Source: Shewanella electrica
GTDB lineage: Bacteria > Pseudomonadota > Gammaproteobacteria > Enterobacterales > Shewanellaceae
Reading direction: 5' to 3'
Assembly (NCBI RefSeq): GCF_022321485.1
Contig: NZ_JAKOGG010000001.1
Location: 310,001-374,000, forward strand
Length of the DNA stretch: 64,000 bases
In this document: in pieces, positions 18,783 through 26,835 of the stretch
Layout of the letters: each line of letters opens with the position of its first letter
Position numbering within the stretch: position 1 is the first letter of the stretch
The notes under the pieces: model-generated
The model's input: only the letters and a program-made list of their open reading frames with translations
What the model was told of the DNA's origin: nothing
The model's database searches: none
Position numbers and translations under genes: made by a program

Positions 18783-20228
18783 TTAGTTTTCATGGCGTCT
18801 CACTTGGTTATTGCCACGTTGTGGTGTCGGGCTACTGCGTTGCTCAACTCGGCGCTGTGGCTGATGCATCTGCTGCGGTGCACGTTCCCGCTGTGCGCGC
18901 TCTGGCCGTTGCGCATGCTGCGAGCGGAGATCGCGCTGCATTCGTTGTTGAGGCTGTGGTTTAGGGACGTTTGTTTCCCGTTGCAGCCGCTGTGGTGCTG
19001 GTGTTGGTCGATTGTTGGGTTGCCGCTCAGTGGTGATGTGGCGTGTATTGGCATTGTTGTTGACGCCTGAGTGAGAGTTAAACTGCCGCTCAGTGGTGAT
19101 ACGGCGTGTATTGTCATTGCCATTCACGCCAGTGTGAGAGTTGAACTGCCGCACCGGTTTATCCGCTTTACGGTCACCATTGGTGCTGTGCACTGTGTGT
19201 TGCGGTTGGCGTTGGTCACGTTCACGTTTAAATTCCACCGCTTTGGCTCGGGCGTCATGGCGTTGTCCTTCAAGGTGACGCGTATCGCGCAGATGATGGT
19301 TTTTCATCGCATCATTCACATGGCGATAGTCACGTTGTGCGGGACGATGCAATTTAGGCTCATAGCGTTTATTTAACGTGGCTGAACGGTAATGAATGCC
19401 GCGGCGATGTTCAGGGCGATGATGCCAACGTTGGCCTTCATATGAATGGCTACGACGCACAGGAGTATAACGGGTGTAACGGTGACGATAGTCTACCCAC
19501 ACGGTGCGGTCATGCCAGAACATGTGTCCAAAGAAGAAGTTAAACGAAATGGAGACTCCGTGGTGACGCCAATAAAATGGGCTGTGTGTGGCGGCAATGT
19601 AGCCGGGGAATGGGCGCCAGTACACCGGTGGATACGCGCCCCAATACCAGTCGCCATAAACATAACGCGTGTCATAGTAGGGCACGTACACCACAGTAGG
19701 ATTGCTGGGCACAATCACAATCCGTTCATTGCTGTTTTCCACTTTGATGTTTTGCGCATCACTGAGATTCCCCGCTTTGTAGGCGGCTTGACGCAGTTGC
19801 TGGATGCTATCCATCACTTGGCCTTCATCGGCAACAAATGCTTCACCGACCTTGGCCGTCCAGTCCAAGTCTTGGCTCATCTTGTCGAGGACATCAGGGA
19901 AAGCGAGTAACGCAACTACGCTTGGGTCCCACCCCTGCTTAGCGCCTTCGTCAGTGAGTTTGTCATTATCCCAATCGCCACGCTTGGCGCGCCAGCGTTG
20001 TGCTTGCACCACTTCCAGTGGATAGCTGGCCGCGATCAACACATGTGATAGCAGCGAGTCGGGATAGAGAGCAATCGGCGACATCAACTGCGCGACTTCG
20101 GCATCGCTGTAGGCAGTGTCATTGCCATCTGCGGCATAGCTGATGCTGCTAATGCTAAATATCAGGGCGATTAGCAACACTAATTGCGCCAAATAGTGGC
20201 CGCGTTGGTCGTTGAATACGGTGTTCAT
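18783..20228 (-). CDS. DUF3300 domain protein, secreted
   Basis: A 481-residue exported protein. The signal peptide ends near SYA, then comes the DUF3300 domain (about residues 38-190: MSPIALYPDSLLSHVLIAASYPLEVVQAQRW, RIVIVPSNPTVVYVPYYD). A Tyr/Trp/His-rich stretch follows, then a long low-complexity tail rich in Arg, Gln, Asn and His with a 21-residue tandem repeat. The function is unknown; the tail looks able to bind polyanions or metal. ATG 20228 has GGAGG five bases upstream. The gene lies downstream of a PepSY-regulator-kinase operon, with its own candidate operator at 20305-20325. Confidence 0.88.
   Translation of the reverse strand: MNTVFNDQRGHYLAQLVLLIALIFSISSISYAADGNDTAYSDAEVAQLMSPIALYPDSLLSHVLIAASYPLEVVQAQRWRAKRGDWDNDKLTDEGAKQGWDPSVVALLAFPDVLDKMSQDLDWTAKVGEAFVADEGQVMDSIQQLRQAAYKAGNLSDAQNIKVENSNERIVIVPSNPTVVYVPYYDTRYVYGDWYWGAYPPVYWRPFPGYIAATHSPFYWRHHGVSISFNFFFGHMFWHDRTVWVDYRHRYTRYTPVRRSHSYEGQRWHHRPEHRRGIHYRSATLNKRYEPKLHRPAQRDYRHVNDAMKNHHLRDTRHLEGQRHDARAKAVEFKRERDQRQPQHTVHSTNGDRKADKPVRQFNSHTGVNGNDNTRRITTERQFNSHSGVNNNANTRHITTERQPNNRPTPAPQRLQRETNVPKPQPQQRMQRDLRSQHAQRPERAQRERAPQQMHQPQRRVEQRSSPTPQRGNNQVRRHEN
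19021..19146. repeat. Two 63-bp tandem repeats within the DUF3300 gene
   Basis: Units 19021-19083 and 19084-19146 each encode a 21-residue unit of the form RQFNSH-x-GVN-x-N-x-NTR-x-ITTE in the low-complexity tail. Fragments of the unit recur just outside. In-frame tandem repeats of this size can change copy number. Confidence 0.85.
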
Positions 20229-20304
20229 AGTTGCCTCCGCCTTCGCATGAGGGCACACACAGTGTGCACAATTATCAGTTCACCGACGAGCTTATATAAC
20301 GCAA

Positions 20305-20325
20305 GATGAACATAAGCTGAAAGCT
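20305..20325. promoter_or_regulatory. Candidate response-regulator operator before DUF3300
   Basis: GATGAACATAAGCTGAAAGC holds two TGAA half-sites exactly 11 bases apart, the helical spacing at which OmpR/PhoB-type regulators bind direct repeats. It lies about 80 bases upstream of the DUF3300 start. The same pattern, 16 of 21 bases, occurs at 22778-22798 beside the regulator operon. Function is inferred. Confidence 0.5.
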
Positions 20326-20340
20326 CAAAAAAAGCACAAT

Positions 20341-21690
20341 TTATTTTGGTAAGTGAATACTAAATTGGGCACCACCTAAGGTGGTTGAGCGGCTGATTTG
20401 CCAGCGGCCTTGGTAACTTTCCAATAGATCTTTGACGATGGCGAGCCCAACACCGTGGCCTTTGTCATAGGTGTCAGCCCGCACGCCACGTTGAAATATC
20501 TGCTGTTGCATATCATCAGCGATTCCCGGCCCGTCATCTTCTACTACTATCTGTAGTTCGTGCGCTTGCTGCACAACCGTGAGTAAAACACGTTGTTTTG
20601 CGGCTTTACAGGCGTTATCGAGCAAGTTGCCTAACAGTTCGGTGAGATCCCCCTCTTCACCAAAAAACAGCGCCTCATGCGCCACGTTGAGTTGTAGTTG
20701 CAGTGATTTATCGCGGTAGATTTTCGGCAGGGTGCGGCCAAGCCGTTCAGCAATCGGCGCTACAGGGATCCCGCGGTGCCATGCCAAATTGCCGGAAGAC
20801 TGCGCGCGTTTGAGCTGGTGGCTGATGCTATCGTTAATCGTTTGAATCGGTTCATGGGCTTCGGTTGGTAGCGCCTTGATACTCGACAGCACCGCAAGCG
20901 GCGTTTTTAGCGAATGGGCCAAGTCAGATAGCGCGTTACGGTAGCGTTGCCGTTGGCGCTGCTCGTTGCTGATCAGCAAGTTCAGTTGCTCGGCAACTTG
21001 CGCTAATTCGGTCGGGTAATGACTGGTAATGTGCGGCTGTTGCCCTTGCTCAACGGCGATAAGCTCTTGTCTAAAACGTGCCAAGGGCCGAATGGTCCAC
21101 CACAACCAGCCCGCTTGAAACAGCAGTAAAATCAACATCAATACCAACAGCCAACGCCAGATGGTTTGGCTAAATTGCGCTTGTGTGGCGGCGAGGATCT
21201 GCTCAGTTTTAATAATGTGCACCGCAAAGGTCAGCGGTGGCTGATCGGCGCTGGTCGCGGCAAAACTGGCGCTAAAGCTGAAGATGAAATGGGCCTGCTG
21301 ATTAAACTCAAACTCCCCAAATTGACTTTGACCTAATGGCGGAAAGGGCAGTTGTGTGGGCGCAGGTGCGCTGAGTAGTGAACCTGAACGCCACAAAATG
21401 TCGCCGTCTGGCGCGGTCACCAGTGCATACACACCGGATTGATCAATATTAAACTGCTTGTCTTGCAATGCTGCGGGGAGTTCAAGTTCGCCATTATCTT
21501 GCTCCGCCAAGGCGAGAATACCGTACATTGCGGCACTCATTTCGCTTTGCTCGGCATTGGTCATCTCCATGCGAAAGGCATCAGACAAGGCAAAGCCGAT
21601 TAGCGGCACTAACACTAAATTTAGGAGCAGGGTGCTGGCGATGATGCGGCTTTTGAGGGACCAATGTCGAGCGGACTTCAGCATTGCCAT
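20341..21690 (-). CDS. PhoQ-like sensor histidine kinase
   Basis: A 449-residue inner-membrane kinase. Transmembrane segments lie near residues 17-36 and 170-192, bracketing a periplasmic sensor domain of about 130 residues. A HAMP-like linker follows, then a phosphoacceptor box (ALSDLAHSLKTPLAVL), the N box (LLGNLLDNACKAA), G1 (EDDGPGIADD) and G2 (GHGVGLAIVKDL). The layout matches PhoQ-type kinases. It starts six bases after the regulator stop and phosphorylates that partner. The gene order PepSY-regulator-kinase suggests sensing of envelope stress or cations; the signal is not known. Confidence 0.9.
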   Translation of the reverse strand: MAMLKSARHWSLKSRIIASTLLLNLVLVPLIGFALSDAFRMEMTNAEQSEMSAAMYGILALAEQDNGELELPAALQDKQFNIDQSGVYALVTAPDGDILWRSGSLLSAPAPTQLPFPPLGQSQFGEFEFNQQAHFIFSFSASFAATSADQPPLTFAVHIIKTEQILAATQAQFSQTIWRWLLVLMLILLLFQAGWLWWTIRPLARFRQELIAVEQGQQPHITSHYPTELAQVAEQLNLLISNEQRQRQRYRNALSDLAHSLKTPLAVLSSIKALPTEAHEPIQTINDSISHQLKRAQSSGNLAWHRGIPVAPIAERLGRTLPKIYRDKSLQLQLNVAHEALFFGEEGDLTELLGNLLDNACKAAKQRVLLTVVQQAHELQIVVEDDGPGIADDMQQQIFQRGVRADTYDKGHGVGLAIVKDLLESYQGRWQISRSTTLGGAQFSIHLPK

Positions 21691-21696
21691 GGCGGG

Positions 21697-22377
21697 TTAA
21701 CTCGCCGGCAAGGCGTTCATGCGATAACCTTGACCTCTCAATGTTTCAATTAAATTGAGTTGGTTATCGGGGTCGAGCTTTTTGCGTAAGCGCCTGATAA
21801 AAACCTCAATGACATTAGAGTCTAAATCAAAGTCCTGATCGTATAGGTGTTCTATCAGCACCGTTTTAGATTGTACTTCACCGATATGTAAAAACAGATA
21901 TTCCAGCAGCCGATACTCCGACGCACTTAAGTTAACGGTTTTGTCGTTGAGGCGGACCTCGGCGGCACTGGTATTGATGGCGAGCGGACCATTGGTGCTA
22001 ATCGGGCTAGCTTTACCGGCTGCGCGACGGATCAGCGCCTTCATGCGCGCCACTAACTCCAGCGGATGAAAGGGCTTAGTGAGATAGTCATCGGCGCCAG
22101 CATCCAAGCCTTCCACTTTGTCTTGCCAGCTATCACGAGCGGTGAGAATCAAAATAGGAAAATCGACTTGCTGGGCACGTAACGCTTCAATCACTTGAAT
22201 ACCGGTGAGTTTAGGTAAGCCGATATCAATGATCGCCGCATCATAAGGATACTCTTGCCCCAAAAACAGCCCATCTTCGCCATCGGCAGCGGTATCGACG
22301 CTGTAGCTGGCTTCTTCAAGATGTAACTTGAGGTTGTGTTGTAATTGCAGGTCATCTTCTAACAATAAGATCCGCAT
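21697..22377 (-). CDS. OmpR/PhoP-family response regulator
   Basis: A 226-residue regulator. The receiver domain has the acidic pocket E7-D8-D9, phosphoacceptor D51 (AAIIDIGLPKLTG) and the conserved LTARD and LTKPF motifs. The C-terminal winged-helix DNA-binding domain contains LSASEYRLLEYLF and SNVIEVFIRRLRKKL. ATG 22377 is preceded by AGAGG at eight bases; the GTG at 22386 lies too close to it. It is co-transcribed with the PepSY gene (12 bases) and the kinase. Probable targets are the two matching direct-repeat sites nearby. Confidence 0.93.
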   Translation of the reverse strand: MRILLLEDDLQLQHNLKLHLEEASYSVDTAADGEDGLFLGQEYPYDAAIIDIGLPKLTGIQVIEALRAQQVDFPILILTARDSWQDKVEGLDAGADDYLTKPFHPLELVARMKALIRRAAGKASPISTNGPLAINTSAAEVRLNDKTVNLSASEYRLLEYLFLHIGEVQSKTVLIEHLYDQDFDLDSNVIEVFIRRLRKKLDPDNQLNLIETLRGQGYRMNALPAS

Positions 22378-22389
22378 ACTCAGCACCTC

Positions 22390-22686
22390 TTATTCGATTG
22401 CACCGGTTACGGCATTGATATTGACATACATGATGCGGCCATCGTTAGTGACCAGCTTAACCACATAGTTGTTATTTCTTTTTTGCACTTTGAGGACTTT
22501 GCCACCGAACTGGCGTTGCGCGATCTGCGCGGCTTCATTACCGCTACGCACGCGCAATTGTGCTTGTTGTTCTTTATCACCATGCTGATTTTTTGCCAGC
22601 GAGGGCGCAGCCGGTGACATGCCGAACACCAGTAGTATCAGCATGCTAAGCAGATAATAACGCGACTTACGAAAACGCTGTGCCAT
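22390..22686 (-). CDS. PepSY domain periplasmic protein
   Basis: A 98-residue protein with a cleavable signal peptide (LLSMLILLVFGMSPAAPSLA) and a single PepSY domain (residues 45-98: AAQIAQRQFGGKVLKVQKRNNNYVVKL, ending GRIMYVNINAVTGAIE). PepSY domains are often periplasmic inhibitors or accessory sensors. As first gene of the operon it could modulate the kinase. It diverges from the surface-anchored protein gene at 22866, with the second candidate operator in between. Confidence 0.88.
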   Translation of the reverse strand: MAQRFRKSRYYLLSMLILLVFGMSPAAPSLAKNQHGDKEQQAQLRVRSGNEAAQIAQRQFGGKVLKVQKRNNNYVVKLVTNDGRIMYVNINAVTGAIE

Positions 22687-22777
22687 AACTCAAGCTCATC
22701 AAATATTTGGGGTTAGTGTAAAAGATTCGCTCGCTGGATCAAAACAATCATATTGAGCGCTGATTATCAAAAATGCA

Positions 22778-22798
22778 GATGAACATTGGCTGAACATT
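22778..22798. promoter_or_regulatory. Candidate response-regulator operator, divergent
   Basis: GATGAACATTGGCTGAACAT carries the octamer TGAACATT twice (22780-22787 and 22791-22798), an 11-base direct repeat. It lies between the PepSY operon and the divergent anchored protein and could control both. It matches the site at 20305-20325 in sequence and spacing. TTCATGTTGCATTCAT just downstream carries inverted half-sites. Confidence 0.55.
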
Positions 22799-22865
22799 TT
22801 CGTTCATGTTGCATTCATTTAACGGCAGGTTAAATGGCGCCATAACACCAATCGAGGGAAAGGTT

Positions 22866-23639
22866 ATGAAAACGTCTTACTATATTGCACTGCTAATGCT
22901 GGGGTTAACTTTTACTGCCAATGCCGCAGCCGCTTCAGCAGTGAAAACCATTGAGTATGGCGTCAACCATTCACAGCCTGCTGATGAAATGAGACAGCAG
23001 CAATTGGAACGGTTACCCCAATCAGCGGCGGCCAGTTTGCCCAATATTACGCGTGACGCGATGCAAAAACAGATAAGCGCAGCGCCAGCGAGCAAGACCA
23101 AATCGACTGGGCCGTTAAAAGCTGTAAGTTTTGCTAGCCACAGCTATTACCACGAATTTCGCTTTTACGATGTGCAAACTTATCTGCTGGATGACTTCAA
23201 CTATGATGGTTTTTACCACACCTTTTCACTGAACATTGACGCTGATGTTTATGGCGCGGCGGCAGGTGAGCAAGTGCCAGTGTATGCGGTAATTTATACC
23301 AGTCGTAACGGTGGTGAGTGGCGCCATCTGCACACCACTGACGTGTTCTATCTGCAAGGCGAGAGTGCTTATGACAGTTATGAAGTGGTCACTTCGCTTG
23401 ATCGCGGCTTCCCGACCGATTATTACGATGTGCTGATTGATCTGTATGAGTACGGCTATGACGATGTGGTGGCGACCATTAGCAGTGATAATAGCAACAG
23501 CCTCTACGCATTGCCGCTGCAAAGCTTTGATCGTGATAATGATAGCTACGGCGAAGAAGTGGTGGTGCACGGCGGCAGTCTATCGGCGTTGGCGTTAGTT
23601 GCGTTAGGTTTCATCGGTTGGCGCCGCCGCGCGCTGTAA
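22866..23639 (+). CDS. Choice-of-anchor H family protein, GlyGly-CTERM-like
   Basis: A 257-residue exported protein: signal peptide (LLMLGLTFTANAAAA), a spacer, and a beta-rich domain rich in Tyr and Asp (about 110-230: DVQTYLLDDFNYDGFYHTF, VYAVIYTSRNGGEWRHLHTT). It ends with GG, a hydrophobic helix (LSALALVALGFIGW) and RRR. That tripartite tail resembles GlyGly-CTERM sorting signals processed by rhombosortase; the domain resembles the choice-of-anchor H group. The biological role is unknown. ATG 22866 was chosen for its AAAGG site and signal peptide. Regulation by the divergent two-component system is likely. Confidence 0.75.
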   Translation: MKTSYYIALLMLGLTFTANAAAASAVKTIEYGVNHSQPADEMRQQQLERLPQSAAASLPNITRDAMQKQISAAPASKTKSTGPLKAVSFASHSYYHEFRFYDVQTYLLDDFNYDGFYHTFSLNIDADVYGAAAGEQVPVYAVIYTSRNGGEWRHLHTTDVFYLQGESAYDSYEVVTSLDRGFPTDYYDVLIDLYEYGYDDVVATISSDNSNSLYALPLQSFDRDNDSYGEEVVVHGGSLSALALVALGFIGWRRRAL

Positions 23640-23653
23640 TTGCGCTAAATAGC

Positions 23654-23686
23654 AAAAGCCTGACTCGAATTGATGTCAGGCTTTTT
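23654..23686. terminator. Terminator between convergent genes
   Basis: An 11-bp perfect stem (AAAAGCCTGAC with GTCAGGCTTTT), a 10-base loop and a T-run; the A-run gives a U-tract on the minus strand as well. It can end both the anchored-protein gene and rlmG. Confidence 0.85.
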
Positions 23687-23710
23687 ACTATCAAAGGCAG
23701 AATGTGTGTA

Positions 23711-24838
23711 TTAACGCTTGGCCCGTAAAATAACAAACTTCTGATTGCCTGCTACTGTTTCGCAGTTGCCAAACAGCCTTTTCAGTTTGATGTGGTAGCC
23801 CAAATGGCGGTTGCCGACCACTTGTAACATGCCGCCTTCACGCAACCGTTTTTTGGCGTCGACGAACATCTGCCATGCGATGTGGTCGGTGATCGCTTCG
23901 CCCTGATGAAATGGCGGGTTACACAGCACTAAATCGGCAGTAACGCTATCTGGCAAGCTAGTCAGGCAGTCATCCCAGTGAAAATGTAAGCGTTCGCTGG
24001 CAATGTTGTTGGCTTGCCCGCCGAGTTGGGCGCTGGCAACGGCTTGGTAGGCATCATCGACAAAGTGAATATCCGCTTCGCTATAGCGTTGGGCAGCCGT
24101 CAGCCCAAGCACACCATTACCGCAGCCTAAATCAACCACCTGTTTGAAATCGCCCGCTGGTAGATGCTGTAACATAAAACGCGCACCGATATCTAACTTA
24201 GTCGCAGCAAAAACGTTCGCCATGCCGATTAACGTCAGTTGTTCATCAGTTTGCCAGCGCACGGGTGCTGCTAATGGCCGTGCTTTACCATCGGCAACCG
24301 CGGTGATCACCCGTGTTTTTTTCCACGTGAGGCTAGCGTTAGCAGGGCCAAAATGTTGGGCAATTAATACGAGTAGCGCTTGGTTAATATTCTTGGCTTT
24401 AGCACCAATTAATAGGCGGCTACCGGCTGGCAGACATTGACTCAAGGCTTTGAGTTGTTCCGCAAAATAGTTGAGATTTTTCGGCAATTTCAGCAAGGTC
24501 ACGTCCGCTGAAACACCGGTGAGTGCAGCATCAGTTAACCAGTTGATGGCGTCGCTATTGAGATGATTGGCTAGCAGGTTTGCCTGCGCGCCTAAATGGC
24601 TGGTTTTGGCATCGGCTACCCAATGGATCTGCATCGCAGATTGGCGCTGGCGCAGGCCACATACTAAGGCGCCAAAGCTATCGTTGATGAGCAATACGGA
24701 ATTTGCAGCGGGCTCTGCGGCGATAACCTTGAGCAGGTGTTCATCGGCAGCATCCCAAGCTTGCAGGTTGGCATTGGCCGTGGCGGGGTAGCGCGCTAGC
24801 GTAAGTTGTAAATCATCTAATTGAAACTGGGTCGTCAT
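23711..24838 (-). CDS. rlmG: 23S rRNA (guanine-1835-N2)-methyltransferase
   Basis: RlmG (YgjO) methylates G1835 of 23S rRNA. The 375-residue protein has the usual duplicated methyltransferase plan: a degenerate N-terminal half and a catalytic C-terminal half with the SAM site VVDLGCGNGVLGL near residue 240 and the N2-guanine motif NPPFHQG near residue 310. Length and motif order agree with the family; RsmC is the nearest alternative, but the C-terminal sequence HLGYHIKLKRLFG fits RlmG. Confidence 0.9.
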   Translation of the reverse strand: MTTQFQLDDLQLTLARYPATANANLQAWDAADEHLLKVIAAEPAANSVLLINDSFGALVCGLRQRQSAMQIHWVADAKTSHLGAQANLLANHLNSDAINWLTDAALTGVSADVTLLKLPKNLNYFAEQLKALSQCLPAGSRLLIGAKAKNINQALLVLIAQHFGPANASLTWKKTRVITAVADGKARPLAAPVRWQTDEQLTLIGMANVFAATKLDIGARFMLQHLPAGDFKQVVDLGCGNGVLGLTAAQRYSEADIHFVDDAYQAVASAQLGGQANNIASERLHFHWDDCLTSLPDSVTADLVLCNPPFHQGEAITDHIAWQMFVDAKKRLREGGMLQVVGNRHLGYHIKLKRLFGNCETVAGNQKFVILRAKR

Positions 24839-24949
24839 AACGTATTGGGTTAACTCTTGGCTGCGGCAATTATCGCAGTAATTGGGCTAAAAGCCACGGG
24901 GTTTAGCGTATTCGATCGAGATCAATTAAGCTTGCCTGTGAAGATATTA

Positions 24950-25215
24950 GGGGCTGTTTATCTTTGCTGGTTGTTTTTGCAGCAGACAGAGCGTGATTTA
25001 GGCAAGGCAGGTGATGTGCCGTGTAGTTATTCTCCACCAACAGCACCTAACGCTGAATAAATTGCGCTCTGGCGCTGCCCGAAGGGTTCATTTAAACGCC
25101 TCCTGAACGTTGCAGCTCCCAGCTTACGTAGTTGACTAAGCGTCACTGGTTGCGCCTCGTTCATAATGTGTTAATTTTTTTGAACAAAAATTAAACATCA
25201 AAGGTAAACAGCCCC
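24950..25215. mobile_element. Small inverted-repeat-bounded element (MITE-like)
   Basis: GGGGCTGTTTATCTTTG at 24950 and its inverted partner ending at 25215 (CAAAGGTAAACAGCCCC) match at 16 of 17 bases. The similarity continues loosely into T-rich DNA. A TA dinucleotide abuts each end, as with a 2-bp target duplication of the IS630/mariner type. The 266-bp interior holds a 45-codon minus-strand frame but no transposase. It fits a non-autonomous or deleted insertion element. The family is not identified. Confidence 0.55.
25027..25164 (-). CDS. Small ORF inside the inverted-repeat element
   Basis: A 45-codon frame beginning MNEAQPVTLSQLRKLG and ending SALGAVGGE, rich in Arg and Gln. It begins about 50 bases inside the right-hand inverted repeat. 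It might be a remnant of an element-encoded protein, or noise. I found no convincing ribosome site and recognise no family. Confidence 0.3.
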   Translation of the reverse strand: MNEAQPVTLSQLRKLGAATFRRRLNEPFGQRQSAIYSALGAVGGE

Positions 25216-25235
25216 TAGTTAATTTGGCCGAGGTT

Positions 25236-25853
25236 ATGTCGCAGCTTTCGTTACTTGAACCGCCAGCGCAAACGGATAACACCGTGTTGCCTTGGCGACA
25301 TATACCGCAATATTTGTCAGCTAAGCAGCAACAGTTATTGCGCGCCGAGGCGGCGTCATACCCATTTGAACGGCCAACGTTGACCGTATTTGGTAAACAA
25401 CATCTTATCCCGCGTGAACAAGCGTGGTTTGCCGATGCGGGCTGCAATTATCTCTACTCTGGCTTGATGATTTGTGCCCAGCCGTGGCCTCATTATTTAT
25501 CAAGGCTACGCCAGCAATTAGAACGTGAGTTTAATCAGCCGTTTAACGGCGTGTTGGTGAACCATTACCGTGACGGCCAAGATAAAATGGGCTGGCATAG
25601 TGACGATGAGCCAGAAATGGTGGCGGGCAGTCTGGTGATTTCTCTCTCGATAGGCGCAGCGCGTGACTTTGATATTCGCCACAAACAACGGCCGGAACGA
25701 CATCGTATTCCATTGGCGAGTGGCGATATGTTAGTGATGCAGCCAGCCATGCAGCAGCACTGGCAGCACAGTTTACCGCAGCGTAAAAAAATAGCGTCAG
25801 ATCGGCTTAATCTTACATTTCGTCAGTTGATACCGTTTTATCACCAGCAGTGA
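25236..25853 (+). CDS. AlkB-like 2-oxoglutarate-dependent dioxygenase
   Basis: A 205-residue Fe(II)/2-oxoglutarate dioxygenase of the AlkB superfamily, closer to the ALKBH2/3 type. It has the iron triad H-x-D...H (WHSDDEPE near residue 120 and QQHWQHSLP near 175) and the 2-oxoglutarate-binding RLNLTFR at the end. NHYRDGQDKMGWHSDDE is a family hallmark. It probably repairs alkylated bases by oxidative demethylation. ATG 25236 follows GAGG; a TTG four codons upstream is less likely. Confidence 0.88.
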   Translation: MSQLSLLEPPAQTDNTVLPWRHIPQYLSAKQQQLLRAEAASYPFERPTLTVFGKQHLIPREQAWFADAGCNYLYSGLMICAQPWPHYLSRLRQQLEREFNQPFNGVLVNHYRDGQDKMGWHSDDEPEMVAGSLVISLSIGAARDFDIRHKQRPERHRIPLASGDMLVMQPAMQQHWQHSLPQRKKIASDRLNLTFRQLIPFYHQQ

Positions 25854-25930
25854 TCGCGTCGCCGTTGGATTGATCTTTAACGGCTGACGCAGTAATCTGC
25901 CGCGCAGTCATTACAGGAATGGGTGAATAT

Positions 25931-26230
25931 ATGTCTGTTGCCGCCGTTATTGAGCAAAAGTTACACGCCGCACTGCAACCTAGTTATCTGCAAGTGATTA
26001 ATGAAAGCCATAATCACCATGTGCCGCCTAACTCTGAAACCCATTTTAAAGTGGTTATTGTTAGCGATGAATTTGATGGTTTACGTTTGTTGGCGCGTCA
26101 TCGTAAAGTGAATGAAACGTTGGCCCATGAGTTGGCTAACGGAGTGCATGCGTTATCGATGCACACATACACCGCCGCAGAGTGGACATCAGAACAGCAA
26201 GTGCCAGCATCGCCAAAGTGCAAAGGCTAA
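25931..26230 (+). CDS. bolA: BolA family protein
   Basis: A 99-residue BolA protein with the class II KH-like fold: [20 protein letters not shown], then [28 protein letters not shown]. BolA proteins pair with monothiol glutaredoxins in iron-sulfur cluster handling and affect cell shape in E. coli. The histidines involved in cluster binding lie in SHNHH and near MHTYT. ATG 25919, four codons earlier, has its possible AGGA site almost touching, so 25931 is preferred. It lies 46 bases before luxS and could share a transcript. Confidence 0.9.
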   Translation: MSVAAVIEQKLHAALQPSYLQVINESHNHHVPPNSETHFKVVIVSDEFDGLRLLARHRKVNETLAHELANGVHALSMHTYTAAEWTSEQQVPASPKCKG

Positions 26231-26276
26231 TTAACCTTTGAATGCCTGAGACAACTTGAATTAGAGGTAAGAAATT

Positions 26277-26786
26277 ATGCCATTGTTAGATAGTTTTACT
26301 GTTGATCATACTCGTATGCACGCACCTGCGGTGCGCGTTGCGAAGACCATGACCACCCCAGGCGGTGACACCATTACCGTGTTTGACCTGCGTTTTTGTG
26401 TGCCAAACAAAGCGATTTTGAGTGAACGTGGTATCCATACTTTAGAGCACCTGTTTGCCGGTTTTATGCGTGACCATTTGAATGGCAACGGTGTGGAAAT
26501 CATTGATATTTCGCCAATGGGCTGCCGTACCGGTTTCTATATGAGCTTGATTGGCTCGCCATCAGAGCAACGCGTTGCCGATGCTTGGCTGGCTGCTATG
26601 GATGATGTGCTGCAAGTACAAGATCAAGCCGCCATTCCAGAGTTGAATGAATACCAATGTGGCACTTACAGCATGCACTCACTAGAGCAAGCGCAAGCGA
26701 TTGCTCGTGAAGTTATCACGTCAGGCGTGCAGGTGAATCGCAACGATGAGCTGAAGCTCAGCGATGAGATCTTGCAAAAACTGTAA
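26277..26786 (+). CDS. luxS: S-ribosylhomocysteine lyase
   Basis: LuxS cleaves S-ribosylhomocysteine to homocysteine and DPD, the precursor of autoinducer-2, in the activated methyl cycle. The metal site HTLEH is at residues 54-58 ([16 protein letters not shown]). The catalytic cysteine GCRTGFY lies near residue 83 and a third metal ligand in [10 protein letters not shown] near 127. Full family length at 169 residues. It follows bolA and ends with a strong terminator. Confidence 0.96.
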   Translation: MPLLDSFTVDHTRMHAPAVRVAKTMTTPGGDTITVFDLRFCVPNKAILSERGIHTLEHLFAGFMRDHLNGNGVEIIDISPMGCRTGFYMSLIGSPSEQRVADAWLAAMDDVLQVQDQAAIPELNEYQCGTYSMHSLEQAQAIAREVITSGVQVNRNDELKLSDEILQKL

Positions 26787-26804
26787 TTTAGCAACAAATG
26801 AACT

Positions 26805-26835
26805 AGCGGCTTGATAATTCGAGCCGCTTTTTTTT
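26805..26835 (+). terminator. Rho-independent terminator after luxS
   Basis: AGCGGCT (26805-26811) pairs with AGCCGCT (26822-26828) around a 10-base loop, followed by eight T residues. Lies 19 bases after the luxS stop. Confidence 0.88.

Noticed and set aside
19446-19910. Long plus-strand frame of 154 codons opposite the DUF3300 gene
   Set aside because: It is antisense to a well-supported gene and its sequence mirrors the codon bias of that gene; no ribosome site or family.
24857-24960. Hydrophobic frame reading LAAAIIAVIGLK and VKILGAVYLCWL, like a LysE-type transporter fragment
   Set aside because: The match is short, starts at a TTG without a ribosome site, and half of the best-matching stretch is encoded by the inverted-repeat end of the 266-bp element. 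Too little to annotate as a pseudogene.
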